Below are positions 7,001-13,438 of a DNA stretch of 13,905 bases, piece after piece; positions within the stretch are counted from its first letter, which is position 1; the number at the start of each line of letters is the position of its first letter. Origin of the DNA: Nitrosopumilaceae archaeon (GTDB lineage: Archaea > Thermoproteota > Nitrososphaeria > Nitrososphaerales > Nitrosopumilaceae); assembly GCA_021296165.1 (NCBI GenBank), contig JAGWAW010000019.1, positions 1 to 13,905 of the forward strand, read 5' to 3'. Both the position numbers and the translations under genes were made by a program. A model generated the notes under the pieces. It was not told the DNA's origin. It saw only the letters and a list, made by a program, of their open reading frames with translations, and ran no database searches.

Positions 7001-7237
7001 CTTCAGCCTCGCTGACATCTCGCCGGCGGCCTTTTTTGTGAACGTCATGCAGAATATGTCCTCGGGTCGGACTATACCCTCCGACACCAGCCGGGCCACC
7101 CGCTCCACTATGACGCGCGTCTTGCCGGATCCCGGACCCCCGTTCACCAGCAGCGGCCCCCCGCCGTGGCCGACCACCCTCTCCTGCTCGTCGGTAAGTC
7201 TTATGGATTCGGCATCACGGCCGGCCGGCCCAACCAT
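4037..7237 (-). CDS. UvrD/PcrA-type SF1 helicase fused to Fe-S PD-(D/E)XK nuclease
   Basis: A 1066-residue DNA end-processing enzyme with the plan of AddA/RecB-like helicase-nucleases. Helicase motifs in order: Q motif LTDEQ (14-18), Walker A GGPGSGKT (33-40), Ia TFTKKAAGEM (65-74), Ib VGTIHS (103-108), II VDEFQD (261-266), III VVGDQDQSI (286-294), IV LERNHR (320-325), V LTIHKSKGKEF (633-643), VI LLYVAMTRAE (683-692). Residues about 341-388 are an Ala/Pro/Asp-rich insertion. The nuclease domain (about 815-1066) has His854 (GRIVHKALE), Asp938 (GKIDRVE), Asp952 and Lys954 (IVDFKTG) and Gln978 (DPQACIYA). Cys827 with Cys1051, Cys1054 and Cys1060 gives the C...CxxCx5C pattern that holds a 4Fe-4S cluster in AddB and Cas4. 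All key residues are present. Likely role: resection or repair of DNA breaks. No AddB-like partner is nearby. It is monocistronic with its own TATA box. Confidence 0.93.
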   Translation of the reverse strand: MVGPAGRDAESIRLTDEQERVVGHGGGPLLVNGGPGSGKTRVIVERVARLVSEGIVRPEDIFCMTFTKKAAGEMSARLKKIREDTLGNGTDIPEGRDVTRVWVGTIHSIGMEILKENSDITGVSEGTSVFDSLSRLAWCFKAADDLGIDQNVIRMNSAGCAKILRGIQQAKRELLTVEKIRERMNYVLNGKGRVGLDGRDLAELDASAKRLNELVKVYEAHEKHMADNDMIDYEGMVGRAVDLLASNEGVRGRYQNAYVIVDEFQDNNYAQFRLATLLAGSGNIMVVGDQDQSIMEFQGAYASIFGDFEERYPGCTKIDLERNHRCSDNVRAVAGLLKEYGTEPAVPHAGVHDGGAPAGDDPVGIDDAAPEVMGPADPATSGAPSNPGMVVAMAADETTEREFVAAAISRMVRDGTARPDVAVLCRTNATCRRFTEALQARGVLVAPGNAGIPMGDPMIAEILAMLHIAASPETSGSEIALALERRGIGASNIRAVNCAARRMSPDRRNDRVFEALRRYEGDQGPEMREIWGLLEGMHADAAKKGLPATLHDIMLKHTDAYRRSANESGYGPARDRAVLGRLYDMAERYNRHYPSDTLLDFVEYAKFASGAMAADPGLLDSDSAEPAGGVSVLTIHKSKGKEFRNVFVTGLYSGANRRNEKSIIPAWVLERRNAGDNTSEQNLLYVAMTRAEAGLCLTCPLETDGRSRSPLGFLDLACSKPYVRRMVLSPVELAVPAAPDPLEASIRGVEDAACRAVRESRLGAAAGHLAELSVLRKMQGGADVDLPADPGIDARRAVDILEAPHPPLVDPGSLSLSASKITTYQRCPLQFKYRYVLHVPERPAMPLDKGRIVHKALEDLGRGQVGAEDAIRAAQDEMDEVRCSHTERDYKHARPTLETAIRNYVTWEAASPVRPQKIEVEEKFETTIGGVRYTGKIDRVESYPDGTYHIVDFKTGSSNITIKSIKEDRADHTLRDPQACIYAHAAGEKYGSLPTKFAFVYVEQGSRRNGCTIREYDIDGESLENGIKSIEECTQNILNEEFGAKPDGQTCRRCPYRPICPEAHPG

Positions 7238-7260
7238 GGCGCCGTGGGCGCGCCGTGCCG

Positions 7261-7266
7261 TTAAAA
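7261..7266 (-). promoter_or_regulatory. TATA box of the helicase-nuclease gene
   Basis: Minus strand TTTTAA (context CCTTTTAACGGC) is centred 26.5 bases before ATG 7237, in the 72-base gap after the epimerase gene. It implies independent leaderless transcription rather than readthrough from the mutase operon. Confidence 0.55.
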
Positions 7267-7309
7267 GGATGTCCGCGTCCCCGGCGGGGACATGTGTTCC
7301 GCTCCCCGG

Positions 7310-7705
7310 TCACTTGGGGTGCGAGCACAGCTCGGCCAGCACCCCGTGGAGGGACTTGGGGTGTATGAAGGTGACCCGCGTCCCCGCAGAGCCGGCCCTG
7401 ACCTTTCCCAGAAAGCGCATGCCGCACGATTCCATGCGGTCCACCTCGCCGTCCATGTCGTCGGTCTCCAGGGCTATGTGGTGCAGGCCGGGGCCGTTCT
7501 TCTCCAGGAACCTCCTGATGGGGCTGGCATCGCCCACCGGCTCCATCAGCTCTATGCGGCCGTTCTCCAGGTGCATGATGGCGACGGCCACCCCTTCTGA
7601 CTCCACCCTCTCGTACTCCACGTTCTGTATGTTCAGCGCCGCAGAGTACGTGCGGGCGGCCTCCTTGAGGTCGTTTACGGCGATGGCCACGTGGTCTATC
7701 CTCAT
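7310..7705 (-). CDS. mce: Methylmalonyl-CoA epimerase
   Basis: A 131-residue single vicinal-oxygen-chelate protein, the usual family length. It interconverts (S)- and (R)-methylmalonyl-CoA so that the mutase receives its proper stereoisomer. Metal ligands appear in place: His5 (DHVAIAV), His76 (GLHHIALE) and Glu125 (GVLAEL). Glu52 (IELMEP) stands where the Propionibacterium enzyme has Gln65. The start is fixed by coupling: its ATG (7705-7703) shares the A at 7705 with the mutase TGA (7707-7705). It is the third gene of the meaB-mcmA-mce operon and has no promoter of its own. In thaumarchaea the reaction belongs to the 3-hydroxypropionate/4-hydroxybutyrate cycle, between propionyl-CoA carboxylation and succinyl-CoA. 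This pathway role is established for the lineage, not shown by the sequence itself. Confidence 0.93.
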   Translation of the reverse strand: MRIDHVAIAVNDLKEAARTYSAALNIQNVEYERVESEGVAVAIMHLENGRIELMEPVGDASPIRRFLEKNGPGLHHIALETDDMDGEVDRMESCGMRFLGKVRAGSAGTRVTFIHPKSLHGVLAELCSHPK

Positions 7706-9261
7706 CAGAAGACCTCCCGGGGCGTGTACTCGCCAAAGACGCCGCGCAGCGTGTTGCTTATCTCGCCGGTGGTGGCCTGAGCCCGGGCCGCTCGTATGAT
7801 GTGCGGCATCAGGTTGGCGTCGGTGTCGGCGGCCGATGCCAGGGCCGAGAGCGCCGACTGCACCCCGGCGGCGTCGCGGGAGGCGCGCAGTCCGGCCAAG
7901 ACCTCCCGCTGCTGCTCCCCGACGCTGTCGTCTATGCGGAGCAGGCTGGGCTGCGTCTCGTCCGGATCCACGTACCTGTTCACACCCACCAGTATGCGCT
8001 CGCCGGCGTCAGCCTCCTTCTTGAGGCGGTATGCGTTCTGCCGGATCTCCGACTGGAAGAAGCCCCTCTCTATGGCGGCCACAGAGCCGCCCATCTTGTC
8101 TATGCGGTCCAGGTACCCCCACACGTCCTCCTCCATGCGGGAGCAGAGGTCCTCCATGTAGTGCGAGCCGGCCAGCGGGTCCACCGTCTTTGTGAGGCCG
8201 CTCTCGTGCGCCACGATCTGCTGCGTCCGCAGCGCTATCTTGGCCGACTCCTCGGTGGGCAGGGCCAGCGCCTCGTCCCGGGAGTTGGTGTGGAGCGACT
8301 GGGTGCCGCCCGCCACGGCCGCCATGGTCTGGATGGCCACCCGCACGATGTTGTTGTCCGGCTGCTGGGCGGTGAGCGACTCGCCGCTGGTCTGGGTGTG
8401 GAACTTGAGCTGGAGCGACTTTGGCTTCTGGGCGCCGAACCTCTCCTTGAGAATCTTGGCGTATATGCGGCGCGCCGCCCTGAACTTGGCCACCTCCTCA
8501 AAGAACTCTATGGTGCAGCAGAAGAAGAAGGAGAGCCGGGGGGCGAAGTCGTCTATGTTGAGGCCCCGGTCGGTGCACGTCTTGATGTACTCGATGGCGT
8601 TGGCCAGCGTAAAGGCCACCTCCTGGGTGGCAGTGCACCCGGCCTCCCGCATGTGGTAGCCGGATATAGATATGGGATACCACCTCGGGACGTCCGTGGA
8701 GCAGTACTGTATCATGTCGCCTATGAGCCGCATGGATGGCTTGGGTGGGTAGATGTACGTGTTGCGGGCGATGTACTCCTTTAGTATGTCGTTCTGGGTG
8801 GTGCCCCGCAGCTGTGAGCTGGAGTACCCCTGCGCCTCGCCCACCACTATGTAGTACGCCAGCAGGGTGGAGGCAGTCGAGTTTATGGTCATCGAGGTGC
8901 TGACCTTGCCCAGGGGTATGCCGTCAAAGGCCGTAGCCATGTCCTTTATCGACGCTATGGATACGCCCACCTTCCCCACCTCGCCCTCGGCGGGGGCCGA
9001 GTCCGGGTCGTGCCCTATCTGGGTGGGTAGGTCAAAGGCCATGGACAGCCCCGTCTGCCCCTTCTCCAGCATGAACTTGAAGCGCTCGTTGGTCAGCCGC
9101 GCGTCGCCGAACCCCGAGTACTGTCGCATAGTCCAGAAGCGGTCCCGGTACATCCCCGGGTGTATGCCCCGGGTGTATGGGTACTGGCCGGCATCCTCGG
9201 GCCCGCCGTATATGCGGTCCACCGGATAGTTCGAGTCGGTGAACGTTCCCTCCCGCTCCAT
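7705..9261 (-). CDS. mcmA: Methylmalonyl-CoA mutase, catalytic (large) subunit
   Basis: A 518-residue B12-dependent mutase TIM-barrel subunit that isomerises methylmalonyl-CoA and succinyl-CoA. Substrate and catalytic residues are visible: PYTRGIHPGMYR (28-39), TMRQYSGFG with Tyr48 (44-52), GQTGLSMAFDLPTQIG (68-83), Arg166 in IARNTYIYPP, and His203 in GYHMREAG. The Tyr/Arg pair matches methylmalonyl-CoA mutase rather than isobutyryl-CoA mutase, which uses Phe/Gln. The C-terminal cobalamin domain (DxHxxG) is absent, so a separate small subunit must be supplied from elsewhere. I chose ATG 9261, one base after the MeaB stop. The frame runs on upstream to 9378, but that stretch is inside meaB and unlike mutases. 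The N-terminus is then somewhat short, beginning about 27 residues before the PYTRG motif. It is translationally coupled to mce downstream. Confidence 0.95.
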   Translation of the reverse strand: MEREGTFTDSNYPVDRIYGGPEDAGQYPYTRGIHPGMYRDRFWTMRQYSGFGDARLTNERFKFMLEKGQTGLSMAFDLPTQIGHDPDSAPAEGEVGKVGVSIASIKDMATAFDGIPLGKVSTSMTINSTASTLLAYYIVVGEAQGYSSSQLRGTTQNDILKEYIARNTYIYPPKPSMRLIGDMIQYCSTDVPRWYPISISGYHMREAGCTATQEVAFTLANAIEYIKTCTDRGLNIDDFAPRLSFFFCCTIEFFEEVAKFRAARRIYAKILKERFGAQKPKSLQLKFHTQTSGESLTAQQPDNNIVRVAIQTMAAVAGGTQSLHTNSRDEALALPTEESAKIALRTQQIVAHESGLTKTVDPLAGSHYMEDLCSRMEEDVWGYLDRIDKMGGSVAAIERGFFQSEIRQNAYRLKKEADAGERILVGVNRYVDPDETQPSLLRIDDSVGEQQREVLAGLRASRDAAGVQSALSALASAADTDANLMPHIIRAARAQATTGEISNTLRGVFGEYTPREVF

Positions 9262-9262
9262 C

Positions 9263-10177
9263 TCACTCCCCCAAACTCCGGCATATGCGCCCTGCCGCCT
9301 CGTACGGGTCCGTGCCACCCTCCCGCACCGACTCCATGATGTGGTGTGCGGAGCCGCCAGGAGCGAACATCGTATCAAGTCTCCGGCGCAGGTGGCTTAA
9401 AACGATATCCTTGGTCTCGGCCTCCAGCCGCCGGGCGCGGCGCTGCGGCGCCGACGAGGCGGCGGCCCGCAGCCTCTCGCGTATGGTGCTGGCGAGCTCG
9501 CCGATGCCGGCGTTCTCCTTTACGGACGTCTTGAGGACGGCGGGGTTGCGGTCCGACTCGCCGATGTAGTCGCGCACCGCGTCGTACAGCGCCGAACTGC
9601 CCGGCAGGTCGGCCTTGTTTATCACGCAGACGTCGCCGATCTCCGTGATTCCGGCCTTGATGGTCTGTATGCTGTCGCCGGTGTGGGGGTTGAAGACCAC
9701 CACCGTGACGTCGGCTATGTTGGATATGTCCACCTCGGTCTGGCCTGCCCCCACGCTCTCTATTATTATGGGATCAAAGCCCGCATATTCCAGTATCCGT
9801 ATGCTGTTCCGCAGGGAGTCGGAAAGAGCCCCGGTGGCCCCCCGCGACGCTATGCTCCGTATGTAGACGCCCGAGTCGGTGGACGTCCCCATGCGGACCC
9901 TGTCCCCCAGTATGGCCCCCCCGGTGATGTGGCTGGTGGGGTCGACGGCCAGCACCGCCGGCCGGTCGCCGGACCTGGCCATCTCCATGGAGAGGCCGTT
10001 TATCAGGGAGCTCTTTCCGGCGCCCGCCGGCCCGGTCACTCCCACTATGTCCGAGCCGCCCGTCTCCGGATATATTGCCCGCAGCATCTCCTCGGCGCCG
10101 TCCGTGTCGTTCTCCGCCATGGTGATGGCCCTGGCCACGCTCCCGCGCCGGCCCGCCCGGAGGCCCTCCATGTCCAT
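9263..10177 (-). CDS. meaB: MeaB/ArgK-type GTPase, methylmalonyl-CoA mutase chaperone
   Basis: A 304-residue SIMIBI GTPase that guards the B12 mutase: it gates cobalamin loading and helps eject inactivated cofactor, using GTP. Motifs are Walker A GPAGAGKS (49-56), AVDPTS (77-82), the Walker B/switch region IIIESVGAGQTEVD (137-150), the specificity motif NKAD (187-190) and TSVKENAGIGEL (217-228). A C-terminal helical part (about 245-304) fits the family's dimerisation arm. The older ArgK label (arginine/ornithine transport kinase) is not meant here. ATG 10177 is chosen because TTTTATTA is centred 26.5 bases before it; the in-frame ATG at 10171 is the alternative. It is the first gene of the meaB-mcmA-mce operon: its TGA is followed by a single base and then the mutase ATG. 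That arrangement predicts coupled synthesis of chaperone and client. Confidence 0.94.
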   Translation of the reverse strand: MDMEGLRAGRRGSVARAITMAENDTDGAEEMLRAIYPETGGSDIVGVTGPAGAGKSSLINGLSMEMARSGDRPAVLAVDPTSHITGGAILGDRVRMGTSTDSGVYIRSIASRGATGALSDSLRNSIRILEYAGFDPIIIESVGAGQTEVDISNIADVTVVVFNPHTGDSIQTIKAGITEIGDVCVINKADLPGSSALYDAVRDYIGESDRNPAVLKTSVKENAGIGELASTIRERLRAAASSAPQRRARRLEAETKDIVLSHLRRRLDTMFAPGGSAHHIMESVREGGTDPYEAAGRICRSLGE

Positions 10178-10199
10178 GATTCCCGATGATCCGGCAGCG

Positions 10200-10207
10200 T
10201 AATAAAA
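10200..10207 (-). promoter_or_regulatory. TATA box of the meaB-mcmA-mce operon
   Basis: Minus strand TTTTATTA is centred 26.5 bases before ATG 10177. This spacing favours that ATG over the one at 10171 and implies a leaderless operon transcript. Confidence 0.6.
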
Positions 10208-10265
10208 TGGTGCGGCCCGCCAACTCTTCTCTGATTGTCGGGGGCCGCCCGCGCTGGTGGCAACG

Positions 10266-10273
10266 CTAAAAGA
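10266..10273 (+). promoter_or_regulatory. Weak TATA-like element before the 10296 small ORF
   Basis: CTAAAAGA is centred about 26.5 bases before ATG 10296. The sequence is a poor TATA match, but the spacing is the same as for the firm genes in this window, so it gives modest support to the small ORF. Confidence 0.3.
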
Positions 10274-10295
10274 TCACCGTATTCGACCCCCTGCA

Positions 10296-10376
10296 ATGAA
10301 CGATGTGCAACGAAGAGTATACCAAGCGGGAGGCGAATACATCCAGAGTATGATCCTGAGCGGGAAGACATGGTGA
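10296..10376 (+). CDS. 26-residue small ORF, possibly the 5' half of a split gene
   Basis: ATG 10296 to TGA 10374-10376. The peptide (MNDVQRRVYQAGGEYIQ, then nine residues ending GKTW) looks like a folded-protein helix rather than a chance Arg/Pro-rich frame. A TATA-like element sits at the leaderless distance. Its stop overlaps the ATG of the next ORF by 7 bases (ATGGTGA). Either the two are separate overlapping small genes, or one protein of about 78 residues is interrupted by a frame change near 10368-10376. Family unknown. Confidence 0.35.
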   Translation: MNDVQRRVYQAGGEYIQSMILSGKTW

Positions 10377-10528
10377 GACGCGCAAACAGGAGCAAGGAGG
10401 GCGCACCGTACCTATATTCTGGGACATTCTTGGTGCCGGCCGCCGCCCGGCCGAAGTTCGGCCTGCGGTACGTGGAGGATTTGGGAATGGTATTGGCCTG
10501 CCTGTGGCGCGCCTCCGCGCCCGCCTAG
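10370..10528 (+). CDS. 52-residue small ORF, possibly the 3' half of a split gene
   Basis: ATG 10370 to TAG 10526-10528. The segment SKEGAPYLYSGTFLVPAA and the following FGLRYVEDLGMVLACLW look protein-like, with a hydrophobic end. The frame is open upstream to 10235, but that extension is Arg/Pro/Cys-rich and unconvincing. It lies two bases off the frame of the 26-residue ORF, so a -1 shift would join them. No promoter of its own is seen. Function unknown. Confidence 0.35.
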   Translation: MVRRANRSKEGAPYLYSGTFLVPAAARPKFGLRYVEDLGMVLACLWRASAPA

Positions 10529-10544
10529 CGGCGCCCCGGCACCC

Positions 10545-10937
10545 TCACCGCTCCAACAGCAGGGGAGCCGGCGGCTCTCCGGCGTCGCGAATCTCGGTCT
10601 TTATCCGCAGATCCCCCAGAGTGTCGTGCCGTATGTCGAATATTACGGGGTGGGCGCCCCACCCGTAGCGGGGCGGGCTCGGAAAGGGTATCCGCTCCTC
10701 AAAGCCGCCGGCCCCGTACGTGCGGTGGAACGTCTCCCCCATTCCCAGCACCTCCACCACAGTGCGAGTGGTGCCGCCGGATGCGTCGGCAAACGATATC
10801 GTGACGTGGCCGTCCTGGTACGTGGCCTGTATCTGGAATGTGTCGGGTATGGTATCGCCGGGGCCGGCCGCGCCCAGCGCGACGGCCGCCACCAGAACCG
10901 CGGCGCCCGCCGCCGCGTATGCCCGCCGCCGGCTCAT
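10545..10937 (-). CDS. Small membrane-anchored or secreted protein, unknown function
   Basis: A 130-residue protein with a basic N-terminus (MSRRR) and one hydrophobic segment (about 7-25, AAAGAAVLVAAVALGAAG) acting as signal or anchor. It is followed by an extracellular-type beta-rich domain (FQIQATYQDGHVTISFADAS, TRTVVEVLGMGETF, PVIFDIRHD). No catalytic motif is seen and there are no cysteines. Its ATG (10937-10935) overlaps the TGA of the aminopeptidase (10936-10934) as ATGA, so it is the second gene of that operon and probably depends on translational coupling. The pairing of a cytoplasmic-type peptidase with a surface protein has no obvious explanation. Family not recognised. Confidence 0.75.
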   Translation of the reverse strand: MSRRRAYAAAGAAVLVAAVALGAAGPGDTIPDTFQIQATYQDGHVTISFADASGGTTRTVVEVLGMGETFHRTYGAGGFEERIPFPSPPRYGWGAHPVIFDIRHDTLGDLRIKTEIRDAGEPPAPLLLER

Positions 10938-13411
10938 GCCCCGGCCATCTCGGCCGGCGCCCGGCGGCGCAGGCCGGCGTATATGGAGAGCAGTTCCAGC
11001 GCCTGCCTCCGGGTCCTCTCGGTGCCGGGGACCGGGTGCCCGGCCAGGAACGACCCTATCTCGTCGGCGTACGAGTCGTCAGCGAGCATGGCCATCCCCC
11101 CTATGATGCGACCGAAGAGAGGGTTTCCGTGGCCGATCTTGGACTCCAGGTCCTCCCAGTGTGAGGAGAGCCAGGGCCACAGTATGCGGCGCCCGGCAGG
11201 GTTGGACGCCACCAGCGCCGCGGGCATGTGTGCATTCTGGGAGCGGACCTCATCCGTAAGGGAGTAGTCCAGCGTCCTCTCCAGGATGCGGGGATTTCCG
11301 AACTCGCACATGCCCGCCAGTATGCGCACCTGCTCCTCCATAGAATGGGCGCGGCGGAAGAGCGACTTCATTCTGCCGTGCAGCCGGGCCCCACCCCGAC
11401 GCGCCGCCGCAGCGAAGACCGGGGCCCGCACGTCCGGGTGCAGCGACCCGCCATCCAGAAACTCGGCGAGCATCTCCTCGGCGGTGCGGGCCGCCGAGTC
11501 GTCCAGGCGCGACAGGGCCGTGATGGCCATCGAGCGCAGGAACGCGTCGGTGTGGGCATCCCCACTCCGCGGCTCCCAGCCCAGCCTCTCCAGCACTCCG
11601 GAGAACAGCGGCCGGGCAGCCCCGCCGACGGGGCCGCTCCAAGCCTCGCCGTGCGACATGCGTATCAGGAATACGAGGTTCCTACCCACGTTGGAGAGCG
11701 GCAGGTACTCGGTCTCCTCGGCGTACGCCCCGACCATATCCAGATACTCGGGTATGGTAGCCCGGCCAGACAGGCAGAACGCGAAGAGGTCGTTCTGCAC
11801 GGCCCACCTGTCCACGACGGACATCCCCCGGCCGGCCACCATGCCCCGGATCTCTTCCTGCAGCAGCCCGCGGTATCTTACCCGGTAAAATCCCGTCCGG
11901 CCGGTGTTGGCCACAAACCGGCGGGGCAGCCCCAGCGAGGAGGTGCGCGTGTCCAGCATGCTGTATCGCTCCATCTTGCCGTCCAGGAATCTTACGGGTA
12001 TGGGCCATACCATATCACCGGGGTCGCCGCAGTCGGCGCGAAACCGCTCCTGCCGCAGCGTCATGGTAAAGACCGTGGAGCTGGCGTCCACGACGGGAAA
12101 TCCGGGGTTCTTGAGCCATGGCTCCAGCACTTCCCGCACCGGCTTCCGGCAGGCCCACTCTATGGAGTCCCACAGGTCGCCGCCGGTCGCGTTGCGGTGC
12201 TTGAAGGCGCGCAGGTACTTTCGCAGCCCGTTCCGGAAGTTCATCGGCCCCACAAAGTCCTCCAGCATGCGCAGCATGCAACCCCCCTTGTCGTACGATA
12301 TGGCGTCGAATATCTCCCGGATTTGCGAGGGCGACTCGACCTCCACGTCTATGGGGTGGGTGGACTCCAGCGAGTCCATCTCCATGGAGTTGTTCATGGA
12401 GCCGTCCACGAACTGCTCCCACATGCGCCACTCCGGGTACAGGCGGTCCACCATCGTATTCCCCATGAACGTAGCAAAGCTCTCGTTCAGCCACAGGTCG
12501 TTCCACCACTCCATGGTGACCAAGTTTCCGAACCACTGGTGGGCCAGCTCGTGCGAGACCACCTCGGCTATGAGCTGCTTGGTCTGGGTGGATGAGTTCT
12601 CCGGGTCGTACAGCAGGAGGTTCTCCCGGAAGGTGATGGCCCCCCAGTTCTCCATGGCGCCGGCCGCAAAGTCCGGCAGCGCTATCAGGTCCAGCTTGGG
12701 CAGTGGGTACTCCTTGCCAAAGTACTCCCCGTACATGCCCAGCAGGCGCTCGGCCAGTTCCAGGGCGTATTGACCCTGCCCAGACTTGCCCCGGACGGTA
12801 ACCACCCGGATACTCCCGTCCCGGTTCTGTATGTACTCGAACTCGCCCACCCCTACGTACACCAGATATGTGGACATCACCGGGGTGGTGTGGAACGCAT
12901 ACTCGGTGGAGTCATCAACATCCGTAACCGTCTTGGCAGGCATGTTGGAGATGGCCGTCATGTTCCGGGGCGCCCGCACCGTGATGTCGAAGGTAGCCTT
13001 GTGATTGGGCTCATCCCAGCACGGAAAGGCGCGCCGGGCGTCGGCTGCCTCGAACTGAGTGGTGGCCAGGTATTTGGTTTTGGGGCCGTCCGCGTACCGG
13101 CTCCGGTAAAACCCCAGCAGGCGGTCGTTGAGCGTCCCGGTGTATTGTATGCTGATGGTGCACTCTCCGCGGACCGGCTCGGAGACGCTTATGGCGAGCA
13201 GTTCCTCGGCGCCGTGGACGCGGGCCGATGCCCCGACGCGCCTGCCGTCGCACCACACCTGGCAGGAGAGTATGTCCAGGTCGGCCGCGTCCAGATCTAT
13301 GGTGGTGAGCGGCTCGTAGCACCAAGCGTGTATGACGGCCTCTCCGCGGAACGTGAACCCCTCAAAGTCCGGTTCGAATCTCAGATCATAGTGGCGGGGG
13401 GCCGCGCTCAT
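10934..13411 (-). CDS. M1 family zinc aminopeptidase (tricorn-interacting-factor-like)
   Basis: An 825-residue metallopeptidase that removes N-terminal residues from peptides, probably trimming proteasome products in the cytoplasm. Zinc site: HELAH (287-291) with His287, His291 and Glu310 (WLNESFATF); Glu288 is the general base. The exopeptidase motif GAMENWG (251-257) binds the substrate N-terminus, and Tyr373 (ISYDKGG) is the transition-state Tyr. The N-terminal beta domain (about 5-190) has the family's RRAFPCWDEP (126-135). The C-terminal helical ERAP-like domain runs from about 530 to 815. Length and layout match archaeal tricorn factors F2/F3. No signal peptide is present. The start at ATG 13411 has a CTTATT element about 24.5 bases upstream. 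It is first of a two-gene operon with the 130-residue protein. Confidence 0.95.
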   Translation of the reverse strand: MSAAPRHYDLRFEPDFEGFTFRGEAVIHAWCYEPLTTIDLDAADLDILSCQVWCDGRRVGASARVHGAEELLAISVSEPVRGECTISIQYTGTLNDRLLGFYRSRYADGPKTKYLATTQFEAADARRAFPCWDEPNHKATFDITVRAPRNMTAISNMPAKTVTDVDDSTEYAFHTTPVMSTYLVYVGVGEFEYIQNRDGSIRVVTVRGKSGQGQYALELAERLLGMYGEYFGKEYPLPKLDLIALPDFAAGAMENWGAITFRENLLLYDPENSSTQTKQLIAEVVSHELAHQWFGNLVTMEWWNDLWLNESFATFMGNTMVDRLYPEWRMWEQFVDGSMNNSMEMDSLESTHPIDVEVESPSQIREIFDAISYDKGGCMLRMLEDFVGPMNFRNGLRKYLRAFKHRNATGGDLWDSIEWACRKPVREVLEPWLKNPGFPVVDASSTVFTMTLRQERFRADCGDPGDMVWPIPVRFLDGKMERYSMLDTRTSSLGLPRRFVANTGRTGFYRVRYRGLLQEEIRGMVAGRGMSVVDRWAVQNDLFAFCLSGRATIPEYLDMVGAYAEETEYLPLSNVGRNLVFLIRMSHGEAWSGPVGGAARPLFSGVLERLGWEPRSGDAHTDAFLRSMAITALSRLDDSAARTAEEMLAEFLDGGSLHPDVRAPVFAAAARRGGARLHGRMKSLFRRAHSMEEQVRILAGMCEFGNPRILERTLDYSLTDEVRSQNAHMPAALVASNPAGRRILWPWLSSHWEDLESKIGHGNPLFGRIIGGMAMLADDSYADEIGSFLAGHPVPGTERTRRQALELLSIYAGLRRRAPAEMAGA

Positions 13412-13432
13412 GCAAAACCGCCAGTCGAGCCG

Positions 13433-13438
13433 AATAAG
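13433..13438 (-). promoter_or_regulatory. Probable TATA box of the aminopeptidase operon
   Basis: Minus strand CTTATT (context ATACTTATTCGG) is centred about 24.5 bases before ATG 13411. It is a weaker match than the other boxes, but the spacing fits a leaderless start. Confidence 0.45.

Larger units (their letters stand above)
10178..10544. other. Spacer between the meaB promoter and the small membrane protein gene
   Basis: This 367-base stretch separates the start of the meaB operon from the 3' end of the aminopeptidase operon. It holds the meaB TATA box, the weak plus-strand TATA-like element and the two overlapping small ORFs. Nothing else stands out: no tRNA, repeat or clear terminator. 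Confidence 0.5.

Noticed and set aside
7801..8784. 327-codon plus-strand ORF opposite the mutase
   Set aside because: It is a shadow of the well-supported mutase and its composition is that of an antisense reading.
9262..9378. 39-residue N-terminal extension of the mutase from 9378
   Set aside because: It lies inside the meaB coding sequence, reads as Arg/Thr-rich noise, and is unlike mutase N-termini. ATG 9261 follows the MeaB stop directly.
11228..12595. 455-codon plus-strand ORF opposite the aminopeptidase
   Set aside because: The aminopeptidase has complete M1 motifs on the minus strand. The opposite frame is His/Pro/Val-rich, as expected when GC-biased codons are read backwards.
13371..13380. 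GGTTCGAATC resembling a tRNA T-loop
   Set aside because: The flanking bases do not form the 5-base T-stem, no cloverleaf fits upstream, and it encodes the RFEPDF region of the aminopeptidase on the other strand.
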